From contig NZ_BMWA01000016.1 of the NCBI RefSeq assembly GCF_014650995.1, forward strand, positions 124,001-188,000: 64,000 bases of DNA, given 5' to 3'. The position numbers and the translations under genes were made by a program. The DNA is from Streptomyces viridiviolaceus. Lineage in GTDB: Bacteria > Actinomycetota > Actinomycetes > Streptomycetales > Streptomycetaceae. Shown one piece after another: positions 25,468 to 33,954 of this stretch; the first letter of the stretch is position 1, and each line of letters starts with the position of its first letter. Under the pieces are notes generated by a model. That model searched no databases. It had not been told where the DNA came from and saw nothing but the letters and a program-made list of their open reading frames with translations.

Positions 25468-26076
25468 CTAGACCGCTGTCTGCGTGGTCGCCGTCTGCGC
25501 CATCGCCCGGGAGGCGTTGAACAGCGCGTGGACGGCGGCCCGGACCTGGGCGGCGACGACTTCGGGGGTGGAGGTGTCGAGCTTGCCGTCGAGGTGCAGG
25601 AACGCCAAGCCGTGGACGAGGGCCCACACCGTGGTGGACAGGGCGTCCGCGTCCACGCCGGGGAAGGTGGACTGGACGATGCCGCGGACGTACTCCGAGA
25701 TGGCGGCGGTCGCGGCGACCCGTTCCTCGCTGGTCGGATCGCAGGGCTCGGCGAACATGGCCCTGAACAGTGCCGGGTGTTCCAGGGCGAACTGGACGTA
25801 GGCGACGGCGACCGCGGCGAGTTCGTCGGGGGTCGAGGGTGCGGGATGGGCCTGGGCCAGGTGCCCGGCGAGTTCTCGGTAGCCTTCGGCGGCCACCGCG
25901 GAAACGAGCGCGTCGCGGTCGGCGTAGTGGCGGTAGGGGGCCGTGGCCGACACCCCGGCGCGCCGGGCGACTGCGCGCAGCGAGAGGCCCGCGCTGCCGT
26001 CCTCTTCGAGGAGTTCGCGCGCGGCGCGCAGGCAGGCGGCGCGCAGGTCGCCGTGGTGATACGTGTCCTGAGGCAT
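25468..26076 (-). CDS. TetR family regulator of the OYE/decarboxylase regulon (putative)
   Basis: A 202-residue regulator with the HTH at about residues 12-58 (LSLRAVARRAGVSATAPYRH) and a TetR_C_33-type ligand domain (LAQAHPAPSTPDELAAVAVA, WALVHGLAFLHLDG). It is divergent from the decayed OYE gene, with inverted repeats between them. The same ATGT-N11-ACAT motif appears upstream of the intact OYE gene, the decarboxylase operon and the quinone oxidoreductase, so this protein is the best candidate for controlling them. AAGGGA is spaced 9 bases from ATG 26076, which decides that start over 26085. Confidence 0.88.
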   Translation of the reverse strand: MPQDTYHHGDLRAACLRAARELLEEDGSAGLSLRAVARRAGVSATAPYRHYADRDALVSAVAAEGYRELAGHLAQAHPAPSTPDELAAVAVAYVQFALEHPALFRAMFAEPCDPTSEERVAATAAISEYVRGIVQSTFPGVDADALSTTVWALVHGLAFLHLDGKLDTSTPEVVAAQVRAAVHALFNASRAMAQTATTQTAV

Positions 26077-26092
26077 GGGTCGCATTCCCTTG

Positions 26093-26140
26093 AAATTTAC
26101 AGTGCTCACATTACCTCTCCAATGTGAACGCCGCATACAT
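26093..26140. promoter_or_regulatory. Operator region between TetR and decayed OYE genes
   Basis: TCACATT-N8-AATGTGA (26106-26127) is a perfect inverted repeat. AATGT-N11-ACAT lies at 26121-26140, and a weaker mirror copy faces the TetR gene at 26093-26112 (on the minus strand AATGT-N11-ATTT). The same pair arrangement precedes the intact OYE gene at 31958-32005. Confidence 0.65.
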
Positions 26141-26177
26141 CCTAAGCGATCGAAAGGGAAGAGGGAAACCGCGGAGG

Positions 26178-26935
26178 ACGAGCGAGCTGTTCGCGCCACT
26201 ACTGCTTCGCTCCGGGCAGGTGCTGAAGAACCGGATCGCGAAGGCGGCCATGGAGGAGAACATGGCCGGTGACGGCCGGCTCCCCGACGAGCGGATGTTC
26301 ACGCTGTACCGACGCTGGGCCGCCGGCGCCGGGCTGCTCGACATCGTCCGCGCAGTCCGGGCCGTCGTGTCGCCGGCCTTCGCGGTCGCGGTCAAGCTCA
26401 ACTCCGCCGACTTCCAGCGCGGCGGATTCGACGCCGACGACGATCGCGATACTTGAACCCCCTCGGCGTCGACCTGGTCGAACTGTCCGGCGGCAGTTAC
26501 GAAAGCCCGGCGATGACCGGCCGTTCCGCCGACGCCCGCACCCGGGCCCGCGAGGCCTACTTCCTGGACCTGGCCAAGGACCTGGTCCAGACCAGCCCGC
26601 TGCCACTGATGCTCACCGGAGGCATCACCCAACGCGTCACTGCCGAAAGGGTCCTCGACAGTGGTGTGGCGGTCGTCGGCATGGGCACCGCCCTCGCCGT
26701 CACCCCCGACCTGCCCGACCGCTGGAAGAACTACCGCGAGGCCGACTGGCCGATGGAACCGGTGACGTGGACCGACAGGGCTCTCGCGTCCGCCAGTATG
26801 GCGCGGGTGCGCCACCTGGCACGCCGCATCGCCCGCGGAAGCAAACCCGCGCCCGGAATCCACCCGGCGATCGCCCTGATCTCCGAACGGCGCCAACAGC
26901 GCAAGGCTCTGCGCCGCTACCGCGCCTGGCTGTCC
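26178..26935 (+). pseudogene. Decayed copy of the Old Yellow Enzyme family oxidoreductase
   Basis: Nearly identical in sequence to the intact gene at 30681-31925, but in the opposite direction. Four lesions are visible. The ATG is lost (the conserved TSELF start reads from ACG). An in-frame deletion of about 447 bases is bounded by GCTGCT repeats (the copy goes from AAGAGLL straight to DIVRAVRA). There is an 11-base deletion at about 26443. A one-base insertion in the run before CTCGGCG puts a stop (ACT TGA) in frame. After that the C-terminal half reads in another frame to YRAWLS. The FMN-binding and catalytic His-region is gone, so the product cannot work. Confidence 0.88.
26178..26935 (+). 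repeat. Inverted duplication, arm 1 (partner 30703-31922)
   Basis: This arm and 30703-31922 on the other strand share an Old Yellow Enzyme gene with only scattered differences. They flank the decarboxylase/aldehyde dehydrogenase operon as a long inverted repeat about 4 kb apart. This arm is shorter because of internal deletion. Confidence 0.8.
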
Positions 26936-27229
26936 AGAGACAGCCCACCGGGGGCCGGTAAACCTGCCCTGCAGGATGCCACCGGCCGGTTCCCCCTGCC
27001 GAAAAGCAACGGTTGCAAGGCAGCAGTGGGCACTTTCCCACGAGGGCAACTTCGTCGCGAGCTCTCCCAGCGACGCCGTCCGCCGTGTACGAGCTCGCCG
27101 GGTGACAGCGGCGCCGGGTGCGCGTTCCGCGTGGGACAAGGTGAAGAGGGCGAACCTGCCCTGTGGGCGGGCAGCCCTCTTGTCATGGCGTGGCCCCGAT
27201 CGGGGCCGTGGTCGCACGGCAGCCGCGGT

Positions 27230-28828
27230 TCAGCGGACGCCGGCTGCCTTGAGGACCTTGAGTGCTCCGGTCAGGAGGGTGGCCCAGGTTTCGGGGCTGA
27301 TGCGGGCGGGTGGGGTGAAGCCTTGGATCCGTTGGTGGGCGATGGTCTGGGGTTCGGTGTACTTGAGGATGCCGTCGGCGCCGTGGCGCCGGCCGAGTCC
27401 GGAGTCGCCCATGCCACCCATCGGCGCGTCGATGCTTCCCCATGCGGCCGCGAAGGCCTCGTTGACGTTGACGGTGCCCGCGTGCACGCGGGCGGCGACG
27501 GCCCGGCCGCGGGCTCCGTTGCGGGTCCAGACGCTCCCGTTGAGGCCGTAGGGGGTGGCGTTGGCCAGAGAGATGGCCTCGTCGATGTCACGGTAGGAGT
27601 AGACGGAGACGACGGGGCCGAAGGTCTCGTGGTCGTACAGGGTCATGTCGGGGGTGACATCGGTGAGGATCGTCGGTTCGTAGAAGAGGGGGCCGAGGTC
27701 GGGCCGTGCCTTGCCCCCGGCGAGGACGGTGGCGCCCTTGGCGACGGCGTCGTCGACGTGTTCGGCGACGGTCTCGAGCTGGGACGGGGTGGTGAGGCTG
27801 CCGACGTCGATGCTGTAGTCGTACGCGGCGCCGATCTTGAGGTTCTTGGTACGGGCGGTGAACGCGGCGATGAACTCGTCACGGATCGATTCGGCCACAT
27901 ACAGGCGTTCGATGGAGACGCACAGCTGGCCGGCGGACGGGAAGCAGGCGGCGACAGCACCATCGGCGGCCTTCTCGATGTCGGCGTCGTCCAGAACGAT
28001 CATGGCGTTCTTGCCGCCGAGCTCGAGAGAGGCGCCGATCAGGCGCCGGCCGGCGTCGCCGGCGATCTTACGGCCGCTGGCGGTGGAGCCGGTGAACATC
28101 ATGTAGTCGGCGTTGTCCATCAGGGTGCCACCGATGGAGCTGCCGCGGCCGATCACCATCTGCCACACGCCCGCGGGCAGTCCGGCCTCGTACATGAGGT
28201 CCATGGACCACAGGGCGGTGAGCGCGGTCTGGGTGTCGGGCTTCTGGACGACGGCGTTGCCGGCCATGAGGGCGGCGATGGTGTCGCTGGCGGCCATGCT
28301 CAGTGGGTAGTTCCACGGGGAGATGACGGTGACGACGCCCTTCGGGTGGCGCAGTTCGGTGGTGTGGGTGAGCAGCGGGATCGCGCCGCGGCGGCGCTTG
28401 GGGCCGAGGTACTTGGCGGCGTTGCGGGCGTAGTAGCGGGAGACGATGCCGATGTCGACGACCTCGAGGAATGCGTCGCGGCGGGTCTTGCCGTTCTCGG
28501 CCTGCATCAGGTCGAGCGCTTCGTCCTGGCGGGCCAGGACGAGGTCGTGGTAGCGCAGAAGGATCTTCTTGCGCTCCTCGATCGGTGTGGCGGCCCAGGC
28601 CTTCTGGGCGATCCGGGCACGGGCGAACGCGGCCTCGACGTCTTCGGGCGTGGAGACCGGAAAGTCGGCCAGGGGGACGCCCGTGTAGGGGGCGCTGGTG
28701 GTGACCCGCGATGCATCCGGCGCGGCCGAGACCTGCGCGGTCAGCCGCTCGAGCAGAGCCGGGGTGATGGACGCGGGCAGGCCCGGGCCGCGGGCGGCCG
28801 TGGGGCGGCTGGCGTGGTCGGTGACCAT
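27230..28828 (-). CDS. Succinic semialdehyde dehydrogenase-type aldehyde dehydrogenase
   Basis: A 532-residue NAD(P)-dependent aldehyde dehydrogenase close to actinobacterial GabD2-type enzymes. The Asn-containing motif is VTVISPWNYPLSMAA, the general-base Glu is in ASLELGGKNAMIV, and the nucleophile Cys is in SAGQLCVSIERLYV. The C-terminal motif VNVNEAFAAAWGS is also family-typical. It follows the decarboxylase-like gene by 17 bases in the same operon. The true aldehyde is unknown; succinic semialdehyde is the family guess, and a product of the adjacent pathway is equally possible. Confidence 0.9.
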   Translation of the reverse strand: MVTDHASRPTAARGPGLPASITPALLERLTAQVSAAPDASRVTTSAPYTGVPLADFPVSTPEDVEAAFARARIAQKAWAATPIEERKKILLRYHDLVLARQDEALDLMQAENGKTRRDAFLEVVDIGIVSRYYARNAAKYLGPKRRRGAIPLLTHTTELRHPKGVVTVISPWNYPLSMAASDTIAALMAGNAVVQKPDTQTALTALWSMDLMYEAGLPAGVWQMVIGRGSSIGGTLMDNADYMMFTGSTASGRKIAGDAGRRLIGASLELGGKNAMIVLDDADIEKAADGAVAACFPSAGQLCVSIERLYVAESIRDEFIAAFTARTKNLKIGAAYDYSIDVGSLTTPSQLETVAEHVDDAVAKGATVLAGGKARPDLGPLFYEPTILTDVTPDMTLYDHETFGPVVSVYSYRDIDEAISLANATPYGLNGSVWTRNGARGRAVAARVHAGTVNVNEAFAAAWGSIDAPMGGMGDSGLGRRHGADGILKYTEPQTIAHQRIQGFTPPARISPETWATLLTGALKVLKAAGVR

Positions 28829-28845
28829 GGCGGGACTCCTTGCTG

Positions 28846-29766
28846 CTACTTGTTCCGGCTCTGGACCGAGGTGGGCACCGGCATGTGGAGGGCGGCCTGA
28901 CCCTCGGTCATGACGTCGAACTGGATGGTCCGCTTCGGCTTGAGCGACCGAAGGTCGTCGGACATGCGGCCCTCACCGAGCTGGAGGGCGATGCCGCTGG
29001 TACTGCGCGTCGTGCCGGCGTTCAGGACGTTGGTCTGGTTCAGAGTGGAGTGCCATGCGCCGTTGATTTTCGTGTACGAGGTGAGCGAGCCGACGCGCTC
29101 CCCGCTCACGTAGGCCCTCTGGGCGGGGGTGTTCGCCAGGAGTGACAGGTCTACGCCGCCGGCGTCGTTGGCCACGCGGGCGGTCGTCCGGTGGTGGTTG
29201 ATGTCGACGTCGAGGTCGGTGACCCACTTGGGGAATCCGTAACCGTCGTGGCCGCGGACCTGGGCGATGTCCGAGCTCACGGGAAGGGACAGGACGTAGG
29301 AGTCGAGGTGCTCGTTCTTCAGGCCGGTGACGAGGTCGAAGAAGCCGAGCTTGCCGTGCCGCGCGGGCTTGACGGCGATGCCGACGGCGGCTTCGGTGTA
29401 GAAGTCGATGTCGCACACGTCGTAGCGGAAGAACATCACCGAGACCAGCCCGAGTCCGGGGGCGATCTCCAGCGGGGAGAGTTCCTCGGGCAGGCGGGTG
29501 CGGATCGCGCGGGACGGCGCGAGCATCGTGAGCCGGGCGGTGGAGATCGTGTAGTAGAAGTTCGGGGTGAGCGTGGCGCCGATCGGGGAGTCGACTTTGA
29601 TCTTGGGTAGCCGGCGGAAGAAGTCCACGCTGCTGACGCGGGGGTCGCGGGCGATCTCGTCGAGGTCGGGGTTCATCCGGTAGCGGTCGTACAGGCCTCC
29701 CTTGGGGACCGTGACCTCGCGGCCTCCCAGGTCGACCTTGACGGTGTCCTTCTGCGTCGAAGACAT
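28846..29766 (-). CDS. Acetoacetate decarboxylase family protein
   Basis: A 306-residue protein of the ADC fold. The N-terminal region GGLYDRYRMNPDLDEIAR and the central FFRYDVCDIDFYTEAAVG and GYGFPKWVTDLDVD blocks are characteristic. Classical ADC uses a Schiff-base lysine pair; I cannot confirm both lysines, so the activity may be decarboxylation or another enolate reaction. It is the first gene of a two-gene operon with the aldehyde dehydrogenase, behind a strong-looking promoter and an ATGT-N11-ACAT site. A decayed paralogue lies at 41485. Confidence 0.85.
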   Translation of the reverse strand: MSSTQKDTVKVDLGGREVTVPKGGLYDRYRMNPDLDEIARDPRVSSVDFFRRLPKIKVDSPIGATLTPNFYYTISTARLTMLAPSRAIRTRLPEELSPLEIAPGLGLVSVMFFRYDVCDIDFYTEAAVGIAVKPARHGKLGFFDLVTGLKNEHLDSYVLSLPVSSDIAQVRGHDGYGFPKWVTDLDVDINHHRTTARVANDAGGVDLSLLANTPAQRAYVSGERVGSLTSYTKINGAWHSTLNQTNVLNAGTTRSTSGIALQLGEGRMSDDLRSLKPKRTIQFDVMTEGQAALHMPVPTSVQSRNK

Positions 29767-29786
29767 GGTGTGGATTCCTCAATCTC

Positions 29787-29806
29787 ATGTAAGCGGTGCA
29801 TACATT
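29787..29806 (-). promoter_or_regulatory. ATGT-N11-ACAT operator of the decarboxylase operon
   Basis: On the minus strand AATGT-N11-ACAT directly follows the -10 box, so a bound protein would block initiation. It matches sites at 26121, 31958, 31986 and 41839. Confidence 0.6.
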
Positions 29807-29835
29807 ACTGTAGAGCGCCATGTGTGCACTGTCAA
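29807..29835 (-). promoter_or_regulatory. Sigma-70-type promoter of the decarboxylase operon
   Basis: TTGACA at 29835-29830, exactly 17 bases, then TACAGT at 29812-29807 on the minus strand, about 40 bases before the start codon. This is the cleanest vegetative promoter seen in the window. Confidence 0.75.
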
Positions 29836-30680
29836 CACTGGTGCGGGGGTCCGTGAAATAGCTGCCGATCTTGGAAAAGGGGCTCTACGAGGCGCTCGGC
29901 GGCAGCGTCTTCAGTGATTACTTTTCGGCCTCTTGGGATTGCGCAGTACGACCTCGGCACGACGTTCAAGCGCGGCTCCGGTGACCAGCCAACTGCGGTC
30001 GACAACGAGGGAGGGCCGGAGTCGGTACTCGGGCCTTGTCTCCGTATTCCGGATTGGCGCCGCCTTCACCCTTACTCGTTCAGTTACCTGTTCGTCTGAA
30101 GTGCATTCCGCGAGTCTGAAGAATGGTCCAACCGGAGCGCCTTCGGCGCTGGTGCTGCATCGGCGCATTCGCCACCCGGAACAGCCCGCCACCTGAGGAG
30201 AAGGGCGACCGTGCTGTGTACGGAGGGTTGCCCGTGCACAGCCTTCATCGGCTGCCCCCGAGTCGGTGACAGGCGGTGGAGAGAATGCTGGACCACATTG
30301 TGCTCACGGCTCCGGGCAGGGCCACGGACTCGCGCGGGGTCTCTCCATCGGACCCGGCGGACACCAGCTCTGCCGAGGTAGGTGAGCCCGGTGCGCCGTT
30401 GCCGCTCGACGACTCCTCATGGACTGCCGCGTCGAGGGGCCGAGGAACCGCCGTCGGCTGAGGGTGACGATTCGTCGCTCGGGGCAGTTCCAAGTCCTTG
30501 AGGCCGCTGGCATTCTGGGCCGGTGCTGCCATGTTCGCGCTCCATTTGTCAGGGCGGTGTGGTCGCGGGCGCCCAGACGCTTCCCGTCGCATGTGCCTTG
30601 CGCAGCCCGGCCGTAGCACCGGGCCGCGGGTGCTTTGCACGTCTGCCCCGACTTGAGCTCCGCCGTTCGGTCGGCTCCGC
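29836..30680. other. Gap without a confident gene
   Basis: 845 bases between the decarboxylase promoter and the OYE gene. The part 29914-30110 is less GC-rich than its surroundings. Several short frames stay open (for example leftward 30245-30535), but they lack motifs and good starts. It may hold remnants from the rearrangement that duplicated the OYE gene. Confidence 0.4.
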
Positions 30681-31925
30681 TCAGGCTGCAACCCGAGGCT
30701 TCGACAGCCAGGCGCGGTAGTTGCGCAGGGCCTTGCGCTGCTTGCGCTGTTCGGAGATCAGGGCGATCGCCGGATGGGTGCCGGGCCTGGGGTTGCTTCC
30801 GCGGGCGAGCCGGCGCATCTGGTGTCGGACCTGAGCCATGCTGGCGGCGGACGCGAGGGCCTTGTCGGACCAGTTCACCGGCCGCATGTGACGGTCGGCC
30901 TCGCGGCCCTGGTGCCAGCGGTCGGGCAGGTCGGGGGTGACGGCGAGGGCGGTGCCCATGCCGATGACCGCCACACCACTGTCGAGGACCCTTTCGGCAG
31001 TGACGCGTTGGGTGATGCCTCCGGTGAGCATCAGTGGCAGCGGGCTGGTCTTGACCAGGTCCTTGGCCAGGTCCAGGAAGTAGGCCTCGCGGGCCCGGGT
31101 GCGGGCGTCGGCGGAACGGCCGGTCATCGCCGGGCTTTCGTAGCTGCCGCCGGAGAGTTCGACCAGGTCGACGCCGAGGGGTTCGAGCATCGCGATCACC
31201 TGTCGGGCGTCGTCGGCGTCGAATCCGCCGCGCTGGAAGTCGGCGGAGTTGAGCTTGACCGCGACCGCGAAGGCCGGCGACACGGCGGCCCGGACGGCGC
31301 GGACGATGTCGAGCAGCATCCGGGCGCGGTTCTCCAGAGACCCTCCCCACTGGTCGGTGCGCTTGTTGACCAGAGGGGAGAGGAACTGCGAGAGGAGATA
31401 GCCGTGCGCGGCGTGGACTTCTACGCCGTCGAAGCCCGCCTTCTCGGCGCGGTGAGCCGTGACGGCGAACCGGGTCACGGTGTCCTCTATCTGCCGTGGG
31501 GTCATGGCGGTCGGACGGCCGAAGCGGCTGCTGTGCCTGCCCAGGCTGACGCCGATGTCGGAGGGGCCCCACACGACGCCGGGCATGTCGGAGGCCACCT
31601 GGCGGCCGGGGTGATTGATCTGCATCCAGATCGCACCACCGCCGGACTTGCCCGCCTTCGCCCAGTCGATGAAGGGATCCAGAGGAGCGTTCTCGTCGAG
31701 GACGACGCCGGCGGGGCCGGTCAGTGCCTCGGCGTGCACCATCACGTTGCCGGTGATCAGCAGCCCGGTGCCGCCGGCGGCCCAGCGTCGGTACAGCGTG
31801 AACAACTGCTCGTCGGGGAGCTGGCCGTCACCGGCCATGTTCTCCTCCATGGCCGCCTTCGCGATCCGGTTCTTCAGCACCTGCCCGGAGCGCAGGGGCA
31901 GTGGTGAGAACAGCTCGCTGGTCAT
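30681..31925 (-). CDS. NADH:flavin oxidoreductase, Old Yellow Enzyme family
   Basis: A 414-residue FMN enzyme of the 2,4-dienoyl-CoA reductase/OYE type, reducing activated C=C bonds with NAD(P)H. The TIM-barrel motifs are intact: IAKAAMEENMAGDG, MQINHPGRQV, GVEVHAAHGYLLSQFLSP (catalytic His region), DQWGGSLENRARM and LMLTGGITQ. The long C-terminal Fe-S/NADH domains of true dienoyl-CoA reductases are absent, so it is a single-domain OYE. ATG 31925 with GGAAGAGAG upstream is preferred to ATG 31943. Its promoter carries two ATGT-N11-ACAT motifs, and a dead duplicate lies at 26178. Confidence 0.9.
   Translation of the reverse strand: MTSELFSPLPLRSGQVLKNRIAKAAMEENMAGDGQLPDEQLFTLYRRWAAGGTGLLITGNVMVHAEALTGPAGVVLDENAPLDPFIDWAKAGKSGGGAIWMQINHPGRQVASDMPGVVWGPSDIGVSLGRHSSRFGRPTAMTPRQIEDTVTRFAVTAHRAEKAGFDGVEVHAAHGYLLSQFLSPLVNKRTDQWGGSLENRARMLLDIVRAVRAAVSPAFAVAVKLNSADFQRGGFDADDARQVIAMLEPLGVDLVELSGGSYESPAMTGRSADARTRAREAYFLDLAKDLVKTSPLPLMLTGGITQRVTAERVLDSGVAVIGMGTALAVTPDLPDRWHQGREADRHMRPVNWSDKALASAASMAQVRHQMRRLARGSNPRPGTHPAIALISEQRKQRKALRNYRAWLSKPRVAA
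30703..31922 (-). repeat. Inverted duplication, arm 2 (partner 26178-26935)
   Basis: Full-length arm of the inverted repeat. Its upstream region also resembles that of arm 1 (AATGTGA, GCA-ACATC and TAAGC blocks line up), so the duplication included the promoter. Confidence 0.8.
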
Positions 31926-31957
31926 ACCGGTTCTCTCTTCCATCTTGATTGCTTACG

Positions 31958-32005
31958 ATGTTTGCACCACTCACATTAAGGCATCAATGTAATCATCGTA
32001 AACAT
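31958..32005. promoter_or_regulatory. Double ATGT-N11-ACAT operator upstream of the OYE gene
   Basis: Two copies in mirror arrangement: 31958-31977 (read on the minus strand as AATGT-N11-ACAT) and 31986-32005 (plus strand), with TCACATT/AATGTAA forming the inner symmetry. They lie 33-80 bases upstream of the OYE start codon. Confidence 0.65.
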
Positions 32006-32559
32006 CGAAGGGTGTGGGGTACGTCGCAGGCGAGTGACTCGTGCCCCTGTGGCGACCGCAGGCGCGAGTCTGGCTGGCGACGACTCCCATGCGCCCCGAT
32101 GAACGCGTCGACAGCAGTCAGGGCTCCCGCCTGCGTGGGTACGCGCCGTCCCGGACCGGTGACCCCATGGGACGGAGCACCCAGTCCGAGGTGAAAGTGT
32201 CGTCACCCCGCAGCGTCGTGCCTGGGCGGAGCTGGTTCAGGCGTGGGGAACCTGAACCAAGCCGGCCCGCTCGGGGAGGTCTTCGCCCTCGACCCGACCA
32301 CATCCTGGCGGTCGTGTCCGTCCTGCCGCCTGTTCGCGACCGTGGCTCAGCTGCACGTCTACGGTCCCGAGCCCGGCCCCACTGCCCACTGCCCACTGCC
32401 CGCTGCCCCGGCTGTGCCGCCGCCGCCCTGCGCGTCGTCACCCGGCCCCAGTAGCTATGGCTTCAGCTGAGCAGCGGGGCGAGCGCTTTCCGCTCCAGCC
32501 TTCCTCCCCACCGCGCCATGAGCCGCGGCGTCGAGGACCAGCCACGGGCAGTCCCCCTG
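32006..32559. other. Gap with a short CCCACTG tandem repeat
   Basis: About 550 bases without a supported gene. At 32378-32405 there are three CCCACTG units and one CCCGCTG. The rest shows only short frames without motifs. Confidence 0.45.
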
Positions 32560-33873
32560 TCAGGCGTCCTTCAGGTGAATCCCCCTGGTCTCCCGCATGA
32601 GATAGCACGCGATACCCGTGAATGAGCACAGCAGCATGATGTAGAAGCTGGAGAGCCGGGCCACGCCGTACTCGTTGAAGAGCTGGTTCAGATATGGTGC
32701 GGTGCCTCCGAAGACGGCGACGGAGACGGAGTACGCGAACCCGATGCCCTGCGTGCGCACCCGTGTCGGGAAGGTCTCCGACATCGTGGCCGACAGAAGC
32801 GCTCCCGGGATGGCCACGACGGCGAGTGCGACCGAGGAAGCCACCAGGAGCGTCCAACCCTCTGAGCCGATCAGGCTGGTGAGCGGGATCTGCAAGGCGA
32901 TCATCAGCGCCGCGAACGTGAGCATCATGGGGCGGCGGCCGATCTTGTCGGAGATGCGACCCCACAGAGGAAGGGTCGTCAGGGCGATGCACTGGGCTGC
33001 GACAGAACACCAGTAGGCGACGCCGGCATCCATGCCCTTCTGGGTGATGGCGTAGGTGGACACGTACGACGTCCAGGTGTAGTGAGCACCGGTGATCCCC
33101 GAGGTCATCGTGATGACGAGCAAGACTGCACGGACCACCTGCTTGCGAGGCAACGGCTGAGCCTCGTCACTGGACTTCTCGTCCGAGAACACTTCGCTCT
33201 CGTCCATGCTGCGGCGCAGGTAGAGAGCGGCGAGGGCGAGGAGGGCGCCGAAGACGAAGGGGATGCGCCAGCCCCATTGACCGACCGCGCCGTCGGACAG
33301 CAGAGATGTCACCGCTCCGCCCACCGAGTAGGCGACGGCCGAGCCTCCGAAGATCGCGACGAACACGATGCTTCCCCACAGGCCGCGGCTCTCGCTCGGA
33401 GCGATCTCTGCGACGTAGGTGTTGGCCGTCGCGGACTCCCCGCCGTGGGCGAACCCCTGCGCCATGCGGGCGAGCAGAAGGAGCAACGAGGCCCAGGCCC
33501 CGATCGAGGCGTAGGTGGGCATGAGGCCGATGACGAGACTTCCGCCGGCCATCATCAGCATGGTGGTGATCAGTACGAACTTGCGCCCCCGCCGGTCGGC
33601 GATCCGTCCGAAGACAATGCCGCCCAGCGGGCGCATCAGAAAGCCGACCGCGAACACGGCGAGCGTCGACAGCAGTGCCGACACCTGGTCGGACGAACTG
33701 AACATGACGGTGGCGATGAAGGGCGCGAACACCGCGTAGGCGCTCCACTCGTACCACTCGAGAACATTGCCGACCGTGCTGGCGAAGAGAGACTTGCGTC
33801 TCGACCGAAGCGTGGGGCCCGGATGGGTTCTTCCCCCGGTCGCTGCCTCGGGCCCTGTCTTCGCGTTGCTCAT
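32560..33873 (-). CDS. MFS transporter, metabolite:H+ symporter (MHS) type
   Basis: A 437-residue transporter with 12 predicted helices. The MHS hallmark VGNVLEWYEWSAYAVFAPFI is at helix 1. The family loop GGIVFGRIADRRGRKFVL is between helices 2 and 3, and a sizeable Asp/Glu-rich central loop (MDESEVFSDEKSSDEAQ) precedes helix 7. MHS proteins import organic acids with protons. It is the last gene of a leftward series starting at the AMP ligase, 81 bases after the kinase gene, and likely imports that pathway's substrate. Confidence 0.9.
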   Translation of the reverse strand: MSNAKTGPEAATGGRTHPGPTLRSRRKSLFASTVGNVLEWYEWSAYAVFAPFIATVMFSSSDQVSALLSTLAVFAVGFLMRPLGGIVFGRIADRRGRKFVLITTMLMMAGGSLVIGLMPTYASIGAWASLLLLLARMAQGFAHGGESATANTYVAEIAPSESRGLWGSIVFVAIFGGSAVAYSVGGAVTSLLSDGAVGQWGWRIPFVFGALLALAALYLRRSMDESEVFSDEKSSDEAQPLPRKQVVRAVLLVITMTSGITGAHYTWTSYVSTYAITQKGMDAGVAYWCSVAAQCIALTTLPLWGRISDKIGRRPMMLTFAALMIALQIPLTSLIGSEGWTLLVASSVALAVVAIPGALLSATMSETFPTRVRTQGIGFAYSVSVAVFGGTAPYLNQLFNEYGVARLSSFYIMLLCSFTGIACYLMRETRGIHLKDA

Positions 33874-33954
33874 GACTGCTCCTTCACTGTTTTCGGGCAG
33901 GGCGAAGTGACGTCCGGTGCCCAGAGGTGAGTGGTGCCGAGAGGCTGTCAGGCG

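Noticed and set aside
26453..28900. An 815-codon rightward open frame starting in the OYE relic
   Set aside because: Only the first 165 or so codons are OYE sequence; the rest is antisense of the aldehyde dehydrogenase gene.
29911..30192. A 93-codon leftward frame between the decarboxylase promoter and OYE gene
   Set aside because: It ends smoothly, but has no ribosome site, no family and mixed codon bias; not enough to call a gene.
32378..32405. CCCACTG tandem units considered as a regulatory repeat or CRISPR-like array
   Set aside because: Only four 7-base units without spacers; it looks like simple replication slippage.
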